Shown here piece after piece: positions 42,386 through 50,876 of a stretch of DNA of 64,000 bases. Each line of letters begins with the position of its first letter. Within the stretch, counting starts at the first letter, position 1. Where the stretch lies: positions 6,297 to 70,296 of the forward strand of contig CAJTOJ010000013.1 in NCBI GenBank assembly GCA_910577665.1. The letters are read 5' to 3'. A program made the position numbers and the translations under genes. Under the pieces are notes generated by a model. That model had not been told where the DNA came from and did no database searches. It saw only the letters and a list, made by a program, of their open reading frames with translations. The stretch comes from an uncultured Acetatifactor sp. (GTDB lineage Bacteria; Bacillota; Clostridia; Lachnospirales; Lachnospiraceae).

Positions 42386-44311
42386 TCAGTTCCATATGGC
42401 TGGATCCATATTAAATTCTTCATAGGGGACTACGATATCCAGGGCGCCGGCGGCATAACAGGTCATCTCATAGACATCAAAATGGATACCGATTCCCTCC
42501 GGGGTCAGATAGAAGCGTCCGTCCCCCAGGATGATAGTCTCCCAGCCTTCTTCTTCGGTTCCCCAGTCTGAGCCGGCCGCCACATAGGGTGCAATAATGG
42601 CACAGATCTCTGAGGGGGTATTTTTCACCACATCTGTGATCTGTATCCGCTTACCCGTGGTGCGGTCGAATACATATTGGGAATAGCCATAAACGCCGTG
42701 GGCAGCTCCCTGCATGTACTGATACGATCCGATGGTGAAGCCAATGTAATGGTCGTCTATATAGTCAACAGAAGTGTACATACTGCTGTCTATCAGAGTG
42801 CCGCTGGAAAAGACCATTTTCTGCTCATTTCCGGCGGCTGCGCTCCGTACATTTTCCATCTGCTCGGTTATATATGCTTCCTGGCTGTTGTACTGCTCCT
42901 GGAGAAACGCATTTATTCTGTCAGCAGCTTTTGTCTCTTCTGTCAGGAACACCTTTGACAGGGAGAAATGTCCCTCCATCTGGCTGTCCTTCACGGTGAA
43001 GGTAAAGTCGAAACTCTCCTGTGTGCAGACATCTTTGAGGGGATTGTCATAATACAGGTAAAAGGGCTTTCCTTCTTCCTTCCCTTCCAGGGGAATGCGG
43101 TATATGACGCCGTCCCCTTTGTCCAGCCGGCTGTAATAGAGCCAGGTGCCATCAGAGTAGAGAATATTGCAGAAGGTGCCGGGTTCGGGAGCTTCTATAT
43201 AGTAGTGCAGGATCTCGACTTCCCCGTTCCAGTTAAGGCGTGTTAGGCGTAAGGAGCTGTCGTTGTCCTTTTGCTCTGCGGAATAGAGTCCGGACTCATC
43301 CCAGAAACGGATGCTCGTGCAGTCCAGCTTTCCGATTTCAGTGACTTGTTCCACATCGTCCAGGCTGACAGCATACCAGGTATCTGCCAATGCATAGACC
43401 AGCGCCTGGTTTGTCAGAAAGAGGTGTCTGTATTCCGGGGGATCCGGGAGCTGGATCTTCTGTTTCTGCCCTGTTTCGGGGATATAGCGGTACAGTCTGT
43501 TTCCTTCATCGCAGATAAAGACATATCCCAGATAAGTCATGCAGGAGGGGAGATTGGGGAGGTTCTGATACTGGTATTGTCCGCAGGCATCCTGGTAGCC
43601 CTGGGGCAATGTGCCGTACAGGGTATCGCAGGCGGCGGTTTCCTGTACACTGCCGTCTTGCAGAAGCCGGAAAAAATGGCAATCTTCCAGCTTTCCATGG
43701 GGGGAGGTCAGATATAAAATGTCATCATACACATTCATGCGGCAATACCTGGTGTCAGAGAGGTCAATGTCCTCAGCCAGGAGTCTGGAATCGGAACCAT
43801 CACATTTCATACGATGCAAGTCTGCTTTGTGACCTGCCCGGAGATCGGGATAATCGATCTGTTTCTCCACCAGAAAATAGAGGTAGCCATTGTGAATGCA
43901 GAAGCTTTTCTGGGGGGATTTGGCCTCGTAGAGAATTTTGGACGCCCCTGTTGCTGTGTCCACCCTGCAAAGCTGTGTATCCCAGTAGCCGTAGAGCCAG
44001 CCATCTGCCAGCTGGGTATTTTTCCCGGTATCATCCTGGAAAAAAGGGACGCGGCCAGATGGCCATGAAGCATCGGATACAGATTCCGTAGTGGCTGTTT
44101 CCCCGCCTTTCGGCTGCAGGTTGTGTGTGCCATCCGGCTTCTGGTCACCTGATGTCTGTTCTGTGGATTTGCTTTCCTGCCGGGTCTGTTCCGTCCTGTC
44201 TTTGGGAACCGCGGCCTGGCTGCCGCAGGCTGACAGGCTGTACAACAGGGATATTCCGAAAATGGCAGATATAAGGTTTTTCTTTATCATCTGTATCGTC
44301 CGCCTGGTCAT
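42386..44311 (-). CDS. Lipoprotein with propeller and DUF3298 domains
   Basis: 641 residues. Type II signal peptide with lipobox SLSAC (Cys29) and a Ser/Thr/Gln-rich spacer. Residues about 75-410 are propeller-like repeats of the DUF5050 type (LADGWLYGYWDTQLCRVD, HNGYLYFLVEKQ, SDGTWLYYSRLDKGDG). The C-terminal 200 residues are a DUF4163/DUF3298 pair (GAAHGVYGYSQYVFDRTTGK), related to RsiV-type lysozyme sensors. Extracytoplasmic, membrane-anchored, probably binding a cell-wall or protein ligand. GGAGGAG lies upstream of the ATG at 44311. No sigma factor is adjacent, so an anti-sigma role is not supported. Confidence 0.85.
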   Translation of the reverse strand: MTRRTIQMIKKNLISAIFGISLLYSLSACGSQAAVPKDRTEQTRQESKSTEQTSGDQKPDGTHNLQPKGGETATTESVSDASWPSGRVPFFQDDTGKNTQLADGWLYGYWDTQLCRVDTATGASKILYEAKSPQKSFCIHNGYLYFLVEKQIDYPDLRAGHKADLHRMKCDGSDSRLLAEDIDLSDTRYCRMNVYDDILYLTSPHGKLEDCHFFRLLQDGSVQETAACDTLYGTLPQGYQDACGQYQYQNLPNLPSCMTYLGYVFICDEGNRLYRYIPETGQKQKIQLPDPPEYRHLFLTNQALVYALADTWYAVSLDDVEQVTEIGKLDCTSIRFWDESGLYSAEQKDNDSSLRLTRLNWNGEVEILHYYIEAPEPGTFCNILYSDGTWLYYSRLDKGDGVIYRIPLEGKEEGKPFYLYYDNPLKDVCTQESFDFTFTVKDSQMEGHFSLSKVFLTEETKAADRINAFLQEQYNSQEAYITEQMENVRSAAAGNEQKMVFSSGTLIDSSMYTSVDYIDDHYIGFTIGSYQYMQGAAHGVYGYSQYVFDRTTGKRIQITDVVKNTPSEICAIIAPYVAAGSDWGTEEEGWETIILGDGRFYLTPEGIGIHFDVYEMTCYAAGALDIVVPYEEFNMDPAIWN

Positions 44312-44465
44312 GGTAATTGTCTCCTCCTTTGGTTTTTTTGCATTCCTGTTCTTCTCATTGATGTCATAGTATCCATTATAAAGTCAAGTGGCATATTAGT
44401 TGCATCATGCTTCTCTTTATGGCGAAACTATGAAAGGGAATCTTTCCGCCAGCCGTGGTCTGGAC

Positions 44466-44621
44466 GGTAACTGGGCTCGTTACTGTTCACTCGATACTGC
44501 CGCGAGGTGTTTTCACGCATTCTTCGCGGGACAAACCCGAGACTGCGTGCGCCAAAATGAGCGTTCTTTGCTCATTTTGTGTGCATTATGTTGCTAAGAG
44601 CGGCGTAAGTAACCTGGGCTC
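44466..44621 (+). repeat. Dispersed structured repeat family B, copy 3
   Basis: About 156 bp. Hairpin 2 pairs CAAAATGAGC with GCTCATTTTG exactly (within 44553-44579); the conserved core reads GCCGCGAGGTGTTTTCACGC, then GGGACAAACCCGAGACTGCG. An 8-bp direct repeat, CTGGGCTC, flanks the element (44471-44478 and 44614-44621), which could be a target-site duplication. It is in the 489-bp gap between the lipoprotein and mscL genes; the remainder of that gap holds no gene I can support. Confidence 0.85.
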
Positions 44622-44800
44622 TTAAAATACGGGGAAAGTGGACAGGAACCCTTGTGGGGAAGGCGTTCTTATGGTACTATGGAAAAAGGTGATGTGAGGG
44701 ACTGCCAGGTAATTCCAGATTTATCTGGCATTGCCAGGGAATGGATGGTACAAGGTGAAAGGGATTTCCATAAAAGGCAGGAGAGGGTGGAGGAAAAGAC

Positions 44801-45271
44801 ATGGGTAAAGAAAAGAATGTGAAAAGCGTTAAAAACCTGGAAAAAGGGAAAGGGCTTGTGGCAGAATTCCGGAAATTCATTATGCGGGGCAATGTGATGG
44901 ACATGGCCGTAGGTGTCATTGTGGGTGGCGCGTTTACTTCCATTGTCACTTCCTTGAATAAGGATATTCTGACACCCATCCTGGGGATCTTTGGCGGGAC
45001 GGATTTTTCGAATCTGTATGTTACCCTGGGCAGTGGCGAGAATGCACCTGTTCTGTATTATGGGAATTTTATCACAGCGTTGATCAATTTTCTAATCACA
45101 GCGCTGGTGATCTTCTTTCTGGTCAAAGGGATCAATGCTATCAGTGCGAGACTGGTCCGCAAGGAGGACAAGCCAGCGGCGCCCACCACGAAGAAATGCC
45201 CTTACTGTATGAGTGAGATAGCCCTGGATGCCACCAGGTGTCCCCACTGTACCTCCCATCTGGATGAGTAG
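44801..45271 (+). CDS. mscL: Large-conductance mechanosensitive channel with zinc ribbon
   Basis: 156-residue MscL. The N-terminal helix and first membrane segment (FRKFIMRGNVMDMAVGVIVG), the periplasmic loop and TM2 (FLITALVIFFLVKGIN) are intact; the channel opens under membrane tension and releases solutes. After TM2 the usual C-terminal helix is replaced by a linker and a zinc ribbon, CPYC(12 residues)CPHC. Relatives with this tail are frequent in clostridia. Start follows GTGGAGGAAAAGAC. Confidence 0.95.
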   Translation: MGKEKNVKSVKNLEKGKGLVAEFRKFIMRGNVMDMAVGVIVGGAFTSIVTSLNKDILTPILGIFGGTDFSNLYVTLGSGENAPVLYYGNFITALINFLITALVIFFLVKGINAISARLVRKEDKPAAPTTKKCPYCMSEIALDATRCPHCTSHLDE

Positions 45272-45277
45272 CAGTTA

Positions 45278-45381
45278 CTGCCAGGTGCAGGTAGGGCGGT
45301 GAGGGAGCAAAAGCCGGTGCCAGGCGCAGATGTGTCAGATAGGGGGAATGGGCGCTGTCAGGTGCAGGTAGGGCGGTAAGG
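45278..45381 (+). repeat. Direct repeat after mscL
   Basis: CTGCCAGGTGCAGGTAGGGC (continuing GGTGAGG, 45278-45304) recurs with two changes at 45355-45381, a period of 77 bp. A third, weaker copy (GCCAGGCGCAGATG) lies between them. The repeat fills most of the mscL-TPR lipoprotein gap. It is G-rich on the plus strand and has no T-run, so it is not a terminator. Confidence 0.6.
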
Positions 45382-45443
45382 AAACCGGGGAAGGATACAG
45401 GTGCGGATAGTTCTTTGGGATACAAAGGGATAGGAAACGGAGC

Positions 45444-46517
45444 ATGGTTTTAAGGATAGGATCAAATAGAATAGGGCATGCGGGAAAAAGAGGTGCCTGC
45501 CTGGTGGCAGGTCTGCTTCTGACAGGGATGCTCACAGGCTGCGGGGCTACAGAAGAGAAGACCCAGAGTGCCATGGAATTGATTGGTTCCATGCAATACC
45601 AGGAGGCGCTGGCCCTGCTGGATGAGGCGGCAGAGGAGGGAGAGAACCTAAGGCTGGTAGACAGGGCCAGGGGTATCGCTTATATGGGAATTACGGAATA
45701 TGAGCAGGCTATTGAGGCTTTTAAGGCATCCCTGGCAGGCAGCAATGGAATTGTGGAGAATATTGATTTTGACCTAAACTATTATCTGGCAGCCGCCTAC
45801 ACGAAGAACGGGCAGTACCAGGAGGCTAAGGAGGTGTACGATGCCATTCTTGCCCTTAAGGAGAACCAGGCAGATGCTTATTTTCTGCGGGGAAATGCCA
45901 GAATGTGGCTGTCTGATTACGATGGGGCGAAGGCGGATTTTGAGCGGGCGCTGGCTCTGGAACCGAAGAACTATGACAGGCTGATAGAGCTGTACCAGGT
46001 GCTGGAGCATTTCGGGCACCGGGAGGAAGGGCAGGCCTATCTGGAAGCGGCACTGGCCTCCGGGGACAAGATGGACAATTATGTGGTGGGCAGGATCTAT
46101 TATTATCTGGGAGAATACCAGAAGGCCTACCTGGCCCTGGAGGAGGCCAAGGAGAAGGGTGGTGCGGAGAGCTACCTGTATCTGGGACGTGCTTATGAGG
46201 CTACAGGGGACTACAATTATGCGGCTAACGTATACAACAGCTGGCTGGCGAAAAATGAAGGCAACGCGGAGATGTATAACCAGCTTGGATTGTGTGAAAT
46301 GAACCGGGGAGAGTACCAGAAGGCCTTGGAGGCTTTCCAGGCAGGGAAGGAGCTGGAAGGGGGGAGCATGATGCAGTCCCTGTCCTTCAATGAGGTGGTG
46401 GCGTATGAGCATCTGGGGGATTTTGAACAGGCGAAGGCGCTGCTGGGTACCTATCTGGCCAATTATCCCGATGATGGGAATGCCAGGCGGGAGTATGAGT
46501 TCCTGTCCACACGCTGA
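45444..46517 (+). CDS. TPR-repeat lipoprotein
   Basis: 357 residues. The N-terminal signal peptide ends in a lipobox (GMLTGC, Cys33). Residues about 40-350 are seven or so tetratricopeptide repeats (YQEALALLDEAAEEG, YEQAIEAFKASLAG, YDGAKADFERALALEPKN, YQKAYLALEEAKEKGG, YQKALEAFQAGKELEGG). It should be anchored outside the membrane and act as a protein-binding scaffold. The partner is unknown. The ribosome site GGAAACGGAGC precedes the ATG. Confidence 0.9.
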   Translation: MVLRIGSNRIGHAGKRGACLVAGLLLTGMLTGCGATEEKTQSAMELIGSMQYQEALALLDEAAEEGENLRLVDRARGIAYMGITEYEQAIEAFKASLAGSNGIVENIDFDLNYYLAAAYTKNGQYQEAKEVYDAILALKENQADAYFLRGNARMWLSDYDGAKADFERALALEPKNYDRLIELYQVLEHFGHREEGQAYLEAALASGDKMDNYVVGRIYYYLGEYQKAYLALEEAKEKGGAESYLYLGRAYEATGDYNYAANVYNSWLAKNEGNAEMYNQLGLCEMNRGEYQKALEAFQAGKELEGGSMMQSLSFNEVVAYEHLGDFEQAKALLGTYLANYPDDGNARREYEFLSTR

Positions 46518-46592
46518 CAGTGGGGAAGGGCATTACGCGCTATAAAAATACAAACCGGCCCGGAAATATTTTAAGAAAGGAACATAAAAACC

Positions 46593-47531
46593 ATGATCAA
46601 CAAACTGATATCCAAGATTCAGAAGACAAATGCACCCATTGTGGTGGGCCTGGATCCCACCATGAAATTCGTGCCGGAATACATTAGGAAGGCAGCGTTT
46701 TCAGAGTACGGGGAGACCCTGGAGGGAGCGGCAGAGGCCATCTGGCAGTACAACAAGGGAATCGTGGATGCCATCTGCGACCTGGTGCCTGCGGTGAAGC
46801 CCCAGGTGGCCATGTATGAGCAGTTCGGGGTACCCGGCATGGTGGCATTCCAGAAGACGGTAGACTATTGTAAGGAGAAGGACCTGGTGGTGATCGGGGA
46901 TGTGAAGCGCGGGGATATCGGCTCCACTTCGGAAGCCTACGCCGTGGGCCATCTGGGGAGAGTACAGGTGGGGAGCCAGCGTCTGGCCGGGTTTGACGAA
47001 GATTTTGTCACAGTGAATCCCTATCTGGGATCGGACGGTGTGAAGCCTTTCCTAAAGGTATGCAAGGAGGAGAAAAAGGGGATCTTCGTGCTGGTGAAGA
47101 CCTCCAATCCCAGCAGCGGAGAGTTCCAGGATCGGATCATGACGGGGGAGGAGAAGCCTCTGTACGAACTGGTGGGACAGCAGGTAGCCGCCTGGGGGGC
47201 AGAGTGTATGCCTAAGGACGGGGACTACAGTTATGTGGGAGCCGTAGTGGGGGCCACCTACCCGGAACAGGGCAGGATCCTGCGCAGGATAATGCCCCGT
47301 ACCTTTATCCTGGTGCCCGGATATGGCGCCCAGGGCGGTAAGGGTGCAGACCTGGTTCATTTCTTCAATGAGGACGGGCTGGGAGCCATCATCAATTCCT
47401 CCCGGGGAATCATAGCGGCCTACCAGCAGGAAGCGTATGCCCGCTACGGGGAGCACGGATATGCGGAGGCTTCCAGGGCGGCCGTGATGGATATGCAGAA
47501 GGATATTGCACAGGCCCTGGCGGGAAGATAG
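46593..47531 (+). CDS. pyrF: Orotidine 5'-phosphate decarboxylase (type 2)
   Basis: 312-residue TIM-barrel enzyme that decarboxylates OMP to UMP, the last pyrimidine step. Catalytic DxKxxD is seen in VVIGDVKRGDIGST; GLDPTMKFVPEYI and the phosphate-binding FILVPGYGAQGG follow the longer PyrF2 pattern. GAAAGGAAC precedes the start. It is not in a pyr operon here; pyrG lies 8 kb downstream with other genes between. Confidence 0.96.
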   Translation: MINKLISKIQKTNAPIVVGLDPTMKFVPEYIRKAAFSEYGETLEGAAEAIWQYNKGIVDAICDLVPAVKPQVAMYEQFGVPGMVAFQKTVDYCKEKDLVVIGDVKRGDIGSTSEAYAVGHLGRVQVGSQRLAGFDEDFVTVNPYLGSDGVKPFLKVCKEEKKGIFVLVKTSNPSSGEFQDRIMTGEEKPLYELVGQQVAAWGAECMPKDGDYSYVGAVVGATYPEQGRILRRIMPRTFILVPGYGAQGGKGADLVHFFNEDGLGAIINSSRGIIAAYQQEAYARYGEHGYAEASRAAVMDMQKDIAQALAGR

Positions 47532-47622
47532 GTACAAGTCCCCATACGGAAAAAGCAGTAGATACAGATCCGGTACAGGAAAAACAATGCATACAGCCCC
47601 TCATACGAAAAAACAATGGAAG

Positions 47623-47651
47623 GGAGTAGCTGTGGAACCAGCTACTCCTTT
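47623..47651 (-). terminator. Terminator overlapping the end of the GH28 gene
   Basis: GGAGTAGCT (47623-47631) and AGCTACTCC (47640-47648) form a perfect 9-bp stem whose right arm is the last codons of the GH28 gene. On the minus strand it is followed, after 10 bases, by TTTTTT. It can serve both converging genes. The gap toward pyrF also holds short imperfect repeats of a GGAAAAA motif. Confidence 0.6.
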
Positions 47652-48904
47652 GTAGATACCCGTATATCCCTGGCATCCATATGCTTTACCACATCCAGGG
47701 CAGCCCCTGCGTGCTCTGCCCGGATCTCCAGGTTTTCCAGGGTAAAATCGGAGAGCAGGTACTGGCTTTCTGCTTCTGCCACGTTGAAGAAGGTGCCGCA
47801 GTCGCAGTTGCAGTCCCGTATGGTGATATGGTCGGCGTAGGAGAGGGGAATGTCTTTCCGGTCCTTCAAGTCGTAGAACTGTGTCCAGGGATTGATGTTG
47901 ACAAAGTTCTGGATCCTGCCCTGGACGGATTCCACGGTAATATACTCGTAATGCTGGGGCGTGTCCGGACGCATTTTCAGCCACAGCAGGTTGTGGCCAT
48001 CCAGGACGGTGAGGCGGCGTATGAGGATATTGCGGTTGTGGACGGATTCGGAACCGCAGGTCAGGCAGCCATGGCAGAGTCCGTACACACAGTCCTCCAC
48101 CAGGATCCGTTCATTGGAGCCATTCTCCGGCGCGGTATCTGCCCAGGGTCCCTTGCCGCCTTTGAGCACCACGGAATCATCGTTTACTTCCAGGTAGCAG
48201 TTTTTCACCAGGATATCCGTGCAGACATCAATGTCAATGGCATCCGTGCTGGGAGCCTTTATGGGGGCGGCAGGAGAGAAGATGCGGCAGTTGGTGTATT
48301 TCACATGATGGCAGCGGTACAGGTGGGTGGTCCAGAAATGGGAATTCTGCAGGTTCAAGTCTGCAAAGTGCACATTCCGGCAGCCGGACAGGTACACCAG
48401 CCGGGGCCGCTGTTCATCTTTGTTGGTGCAGGCCGGATTCCAGGTCCGCCGCAGCCAGAAGGCTTTCCAGGAGCGCAGGCCGTTGCCGTCTATGGTGCCA
48501 GGGCCGCACAGGGTAAAGCCGTCCAGGCCGTCCCCGTTGATCAAGGCGGCAAAATAGGTGCAGGTCTCTCCCTCCATACGGGTCTGACACAGGTCATAAT
48601 CAGAGATGTCATCGCTGCCTTTTAAGGTGCCGCCTGCTGCCACATAGAGGTGTACACCTTGCTTGAAATACAGGGAACCGGTCAAGTAGGTGCCCGGGGG
48701 AACCACAAGGACACCGCCACCCTCTGCGGCTGCGGTGTCAATCAAGGCCTGGATCCCGGCGGTGTGGATCCTGCCGTCATCCAGGATGCCGTGCTCTGTG
48801 AGCACATATTGCCTGCCCAGTGCGGACAGTTGTGGGGATGCCGTGTGGTAGAACCAGGGGTCAATGGGGGTGCCGTCTGGGAAAAATTCCTGTGTGGTAT
48901 GCAT
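47642..48904 (-). CDS. GH28-family pectin-degrading glycoside hydrolase
   Basis: 420-residue right-handed beta-helix. GH28 active-site features are visible: STDAIDIDVCTD (NTD-like), VNDDSVVLKGG (DD), CHGCLTCGSE (GHG-like) and LWLKMR (RIK-like). It would hydrolyse galacturonate or rhamnogalacturonate linkages. No signal peptide is present, so it probably acts on imported oligosaccharides. GGAGGACACAG precedes the start. The broken esterase next to it on the same strand was likely its deacetylating partner, and the uxa genes would use the product. Confidence 0.92.
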   Translation of the reverse strand: MHTTQEFFPDGTPIDPWFYHTASPQLSALGRQYVLTEHGILDDGRIHTAGIQALIDTAAAEGGGVLVVPPGTYLTGSLYFKQGVHLYVAAGGTLKGSDDISDYDLCQTRMEGETCTYFAALINGDGLDGFTLCGPGTIDGNGLRSWKAFWLRRTWNPACTNKDEQRPRLVYLSGCRNVHFADLNLQNSHFWTTHLYRCHHVKYTNCRIFSPAAPIKAPSTDAIDIDVCTDILVKNCYLEVNDDSVVLKGGKGPWADTAPENGSNERILVEDCVYGLCHGCLTCGSESVHNRNILIRRLTVLDGHNLLWLKMRPDTPQHYEYITVESVQGRIQNFVNINPWTQFYDLKDRKDIPLSYADHITIRDCNCDCGTFFNVAEAESQYLLSDFTLENLEIRAEHAGAALDVVKHMDARDIRVSTKE

Positions 48905-48943
48905 CTGTGTCCTCCTTTGGAATGTATCGTTTCTCCTATTTTG

Positions 48944-49690
48944 TTAGGCGTATGTGGCAAGCCACTCTATGATATCATCAAACCGTTCCTGCGTCATGGC
49001 ATGGCCCCCGGGGTATCTCTTGTGATACAGATTCTGGCCGGCACCCCTTGGCATAGGCATGTCTGGCCTTTTCCACGATACAAGGGGCATCCATGGAATA
49101 TTTGTCCTTCTCAGCAGATACAAGGAGCAAACGTCTGGGCGCAATACAGCACACCAGGTCATCTATGTCGTATCTGCCATGGATGCCACCTGCTATTTCG
49201 ATTCCCACATTGTTCTGCATGCGGTTCTCATAAGTGCAGGCACAGCCGCTTGCACAGCAAAACAGGACTCTGCCATCCAGGGCCGAGAGAAACAGGGCGG
49301 TATTCCCGCCATAGGAATGTCCCATTGTGCCGATACGCCCTGGGCAGACATAGGGCAGGCTGTAGAGCAGGGTAATGCCGTTTCTGGCGTCCTCCAGCAC
49401 CTTTTGCATCAGACACCTCTTATAAGGCGGTAGCACACCTCATCCTTGCCCAGATGGTGTTCCCTGTTGTGCTGATGGTGAATGAGGATGGCTGGATTGT
49501 CGGACAGCACATCCGGAAGCAGCAGATAAGCCGGAACACTGTCACTACCGGAATCATATGTAAGCAGTTGCCGTGTATAGCCTTCTTCCTGTATGGACTC
49601 CTGCACCTGGTACGGGACAGGAGGAAGGGTGCCGGGGCTGGGAAGCTGTATGCCAATCGTTTTGGCGATCAAGTGTTTCATTTGTTTCAT
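48944..49690 (-). pseudogene. Broken alpha/beta-hydrolase esterase gene
   Basis: Three overlapping minus-strand frames make one acetyl-xylan-esterase/dienelactone-type hydrolase. Frame 1 (49690-49409): start after GGAGGTACCC, MKHLIAKTIGIQLPSP, then ILIHHQHNREHHLGKDE. Frame 2 (about 49420-49020): GRIGTMGHSYGGNTALFLSA with the serine nucleophile, then RRLLLVSAEKDKYS with the acidic residue. Frame 3 (to 48944): HKRYPGGHAMTQERFDDIIE with the catalytic histidine. Between frames 1 and 2 about 70-80 residues that the family has are missing, so there is both a deletion and two frameshifts. It cannot yield an active enzyme unless sequencing errors are to blame. Confidence 0.8.
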
Positions 49691-49765
49691 ATGGGTACCT
49701 CCATGGGATGAAGCGTAACGCGTGAACGATAAGTCCATTATGACGCATAACAGGCTGGAAAGCAA

Positions 49766-49787
49766 GTTATTGTTCACTCCGTTCATG
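49766..49787 (-). repeat. Solo end fragment of repeat family B
   Basis: Twenty-two bases (GTTATTGTTCACTCCGTTCA plus two) match the reverse complement of the 3' end of copy B2 (about 16485-16506) with three differences. No other part of the element is next to it. It may be a decayed copy. Confidence 0.45.
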
Positions 49788-49897
49788 GGAACCTTCCCCG
49801 GTCTGTCTTGCGAAGGCCGGTGGAATATGGTATGCTGGAATCCGCAGGCAGTGATGTCTGAAGATGCTGCATGAGGGTGCAGTTACGGAGGTGCTAT

Positions 49898-50365
49898 ATG
49901 AAAATCGAACGGTGTATCAAGGAATCTTTTGTTATGATCGGCAAGGAAGGCTCCACGGCAGATGGCGGGGACTTTATCCAGAGACTGTGGGAGGATGCCA
50001 ATTCCCATTTTGCTGAGGTACAGCACCTGGCCAGGAAGGAAGAAAACGGCAGTTTGTGTGGCATCTGGGGTGCCATGTCTGACTTTTCCCGCAGCTTCCT
50101 GCCCTGGCAGAATCATTTCACGGAAGGGCTGTATCTGGCTGGAGTGGAATGCGAGGACCATGCCCAGGCACCGGAAGGATGGACCAGGTGGACGATTCCG
50201 GGCTATGAATATCTGAAAGTAGAGAATGAGAATCCGGATACGTTCCAGGAGATGATCCTGTATCTGGAGGCCAATCAGATGGCACTGGCCGGGGCGGTAC
50301 ATGACTTCACCTGTCCCCGGACGGGAAAGCAGTATCTCTTTTTCCCGGTGAAAAGGCTTTTGTGA
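49898..50365 (+). CDS. Stand-alone GyrI-like/AraC effector-binding domain protein
   Basis: 155 residues of the SRPBCC-like GyrI/effector-binding fold with no DNA-binding domain. Recognisable segments are CIKESFVMIGKEGST at the N-terminus, SLCGIWGAMSDF, LYLAGVECEDH and WTIPGYEYLKVENEN. Such proteins bind hydrophobic drugs or small ligands. The ATG at 49898 has ACGGAGGTG upstream; the frame from 49871 has none. A terminator (50405-50429) separates it from the GntR-ABC operon, so the link to that exporter is only by position. Confidence 0.8.
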   Translation: MKIERCIKESFVMIGKEGSTADGGDFIQRLWEDANSHFAEVQHLARKEENGSLCGIWGAMSDFSRSFLPWQNHFTEGLYLAGVECEDHAQAPEGWTRWTIPGYEYLKVENENPDTFQEMILYLEANQMALAGAVHDFTCPRTGKQYLFFPVKRLL

Positions 50366-50404
50366 CAGGAAATGCAGATCGACAGAGAAGGAAGACAGGC
50401 GAAA

Positions 50405-50429
50405 GGCAGCGGGCACGCTGCCTTTTTTT
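50405..50429 (+). terminator. Intrinsic terminator after the GyrI-like gene
   Basis: GGCAGCG (50405-50411), loop GGCA, CGCTGCC (50416-50422), then seven T. A textbook terminator, 40 bp after the stop and 10 bp before the next promoter. Confidence 0.9.
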
Positions 50430-50438
50430 AGAAAACGC

Positions 50439-50483
50439 TTGACACATCTTCTCATAGTGTATATACTCAATATATACACTATG
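50439..50483 (+). promoter_or_regulatory. Promoter and palindromic operator of the GntR-ABC operon
   Basis: TTGACA (50439-50444), 17-bp spacer and TATACT (50462-50467) make a strong promoter. A perfect inverted repeat, CATAGTGTATATA (50453-50465), CTCAA, TATATACACTATG (50471-50483), covers the -10 box and start point. It matches the kind of site bound by YtrA-type GntR repressors and predicts autorepression by the first gene. Confidence 0.85.
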
Positions 50484-50498
50484 AGAAGGAGAAGGGAA

Positions 50499-50876
50499 AT
50501 GCACATTACCATATCCATGCAGAGCACAATCCCTGCATACGAACAGATCAAGATGCAGATCAAGGCCCAGATCCTTTCCGGCCAGCTATCCCCCGATACG
50601 CCCCTTGTGTCCATGCGCCAGTTGGCCAGGGATCTGCGGGTCAGCGTGATTACCACCACCCGGGCCTATGGGGATCTGGAGGCAGAGGGACTGATCTACA
50701 CCGTCCAGGGGCGGGGATCCTTTGTCAAGGGGGATGCCGAGATGGTGCGGCGCCAGTACCTTAGGGAGATTGAGGAGTCGCTACAGACAGCGGTGGAAAA
50801 GGGAAGGGCAGCTGGCTTACATCTCTCCGACTTACAGAACAGACTGGAGGAGATATACCATGAGCAATGCAATTGA
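50499..50876 (+). CDS. GntR-family (YtrA subfamily) repressor
   Basis: 125 residues: winged helix-turn-helix of the GntR type (PAYEQIKMQIKAQILSGQL, MRQLARDLRVSVITTTRAY, DLEAEGLIYTVQGRGSFV) with a short helical dimerisation tail, as in YtrA proteins that lack a ligand domain. The ATG at 50499 follows AAGGAGAAGGG. The gene overlaps the ATPase gene by 17 nt, and the perfect palindrome at 50453-50483 is its likely operator. It probably senses cell-envelope stress through the exporter it controls. Confidence 0.92.
   Translation: MHITISMQSTIPAYEQIKMQIKAQILSGQLSPDTPLVSMRQLARDLRVSVITTTRAYGDLEAEGLIYTVQGRGSFVKGDAEMVRRQYLREIEESLQTAVEKGRAAGLHLSDLQNRLEEIYHEQCN

Noticed and set aside
42386..44311. RsiV-type anti-sigma factor
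   Set aside because: DUF3298 similarity is present, but there is no sigma-factor neighbour and the protein is a lipoprotein rather than a single-pass anti-sigma protein.
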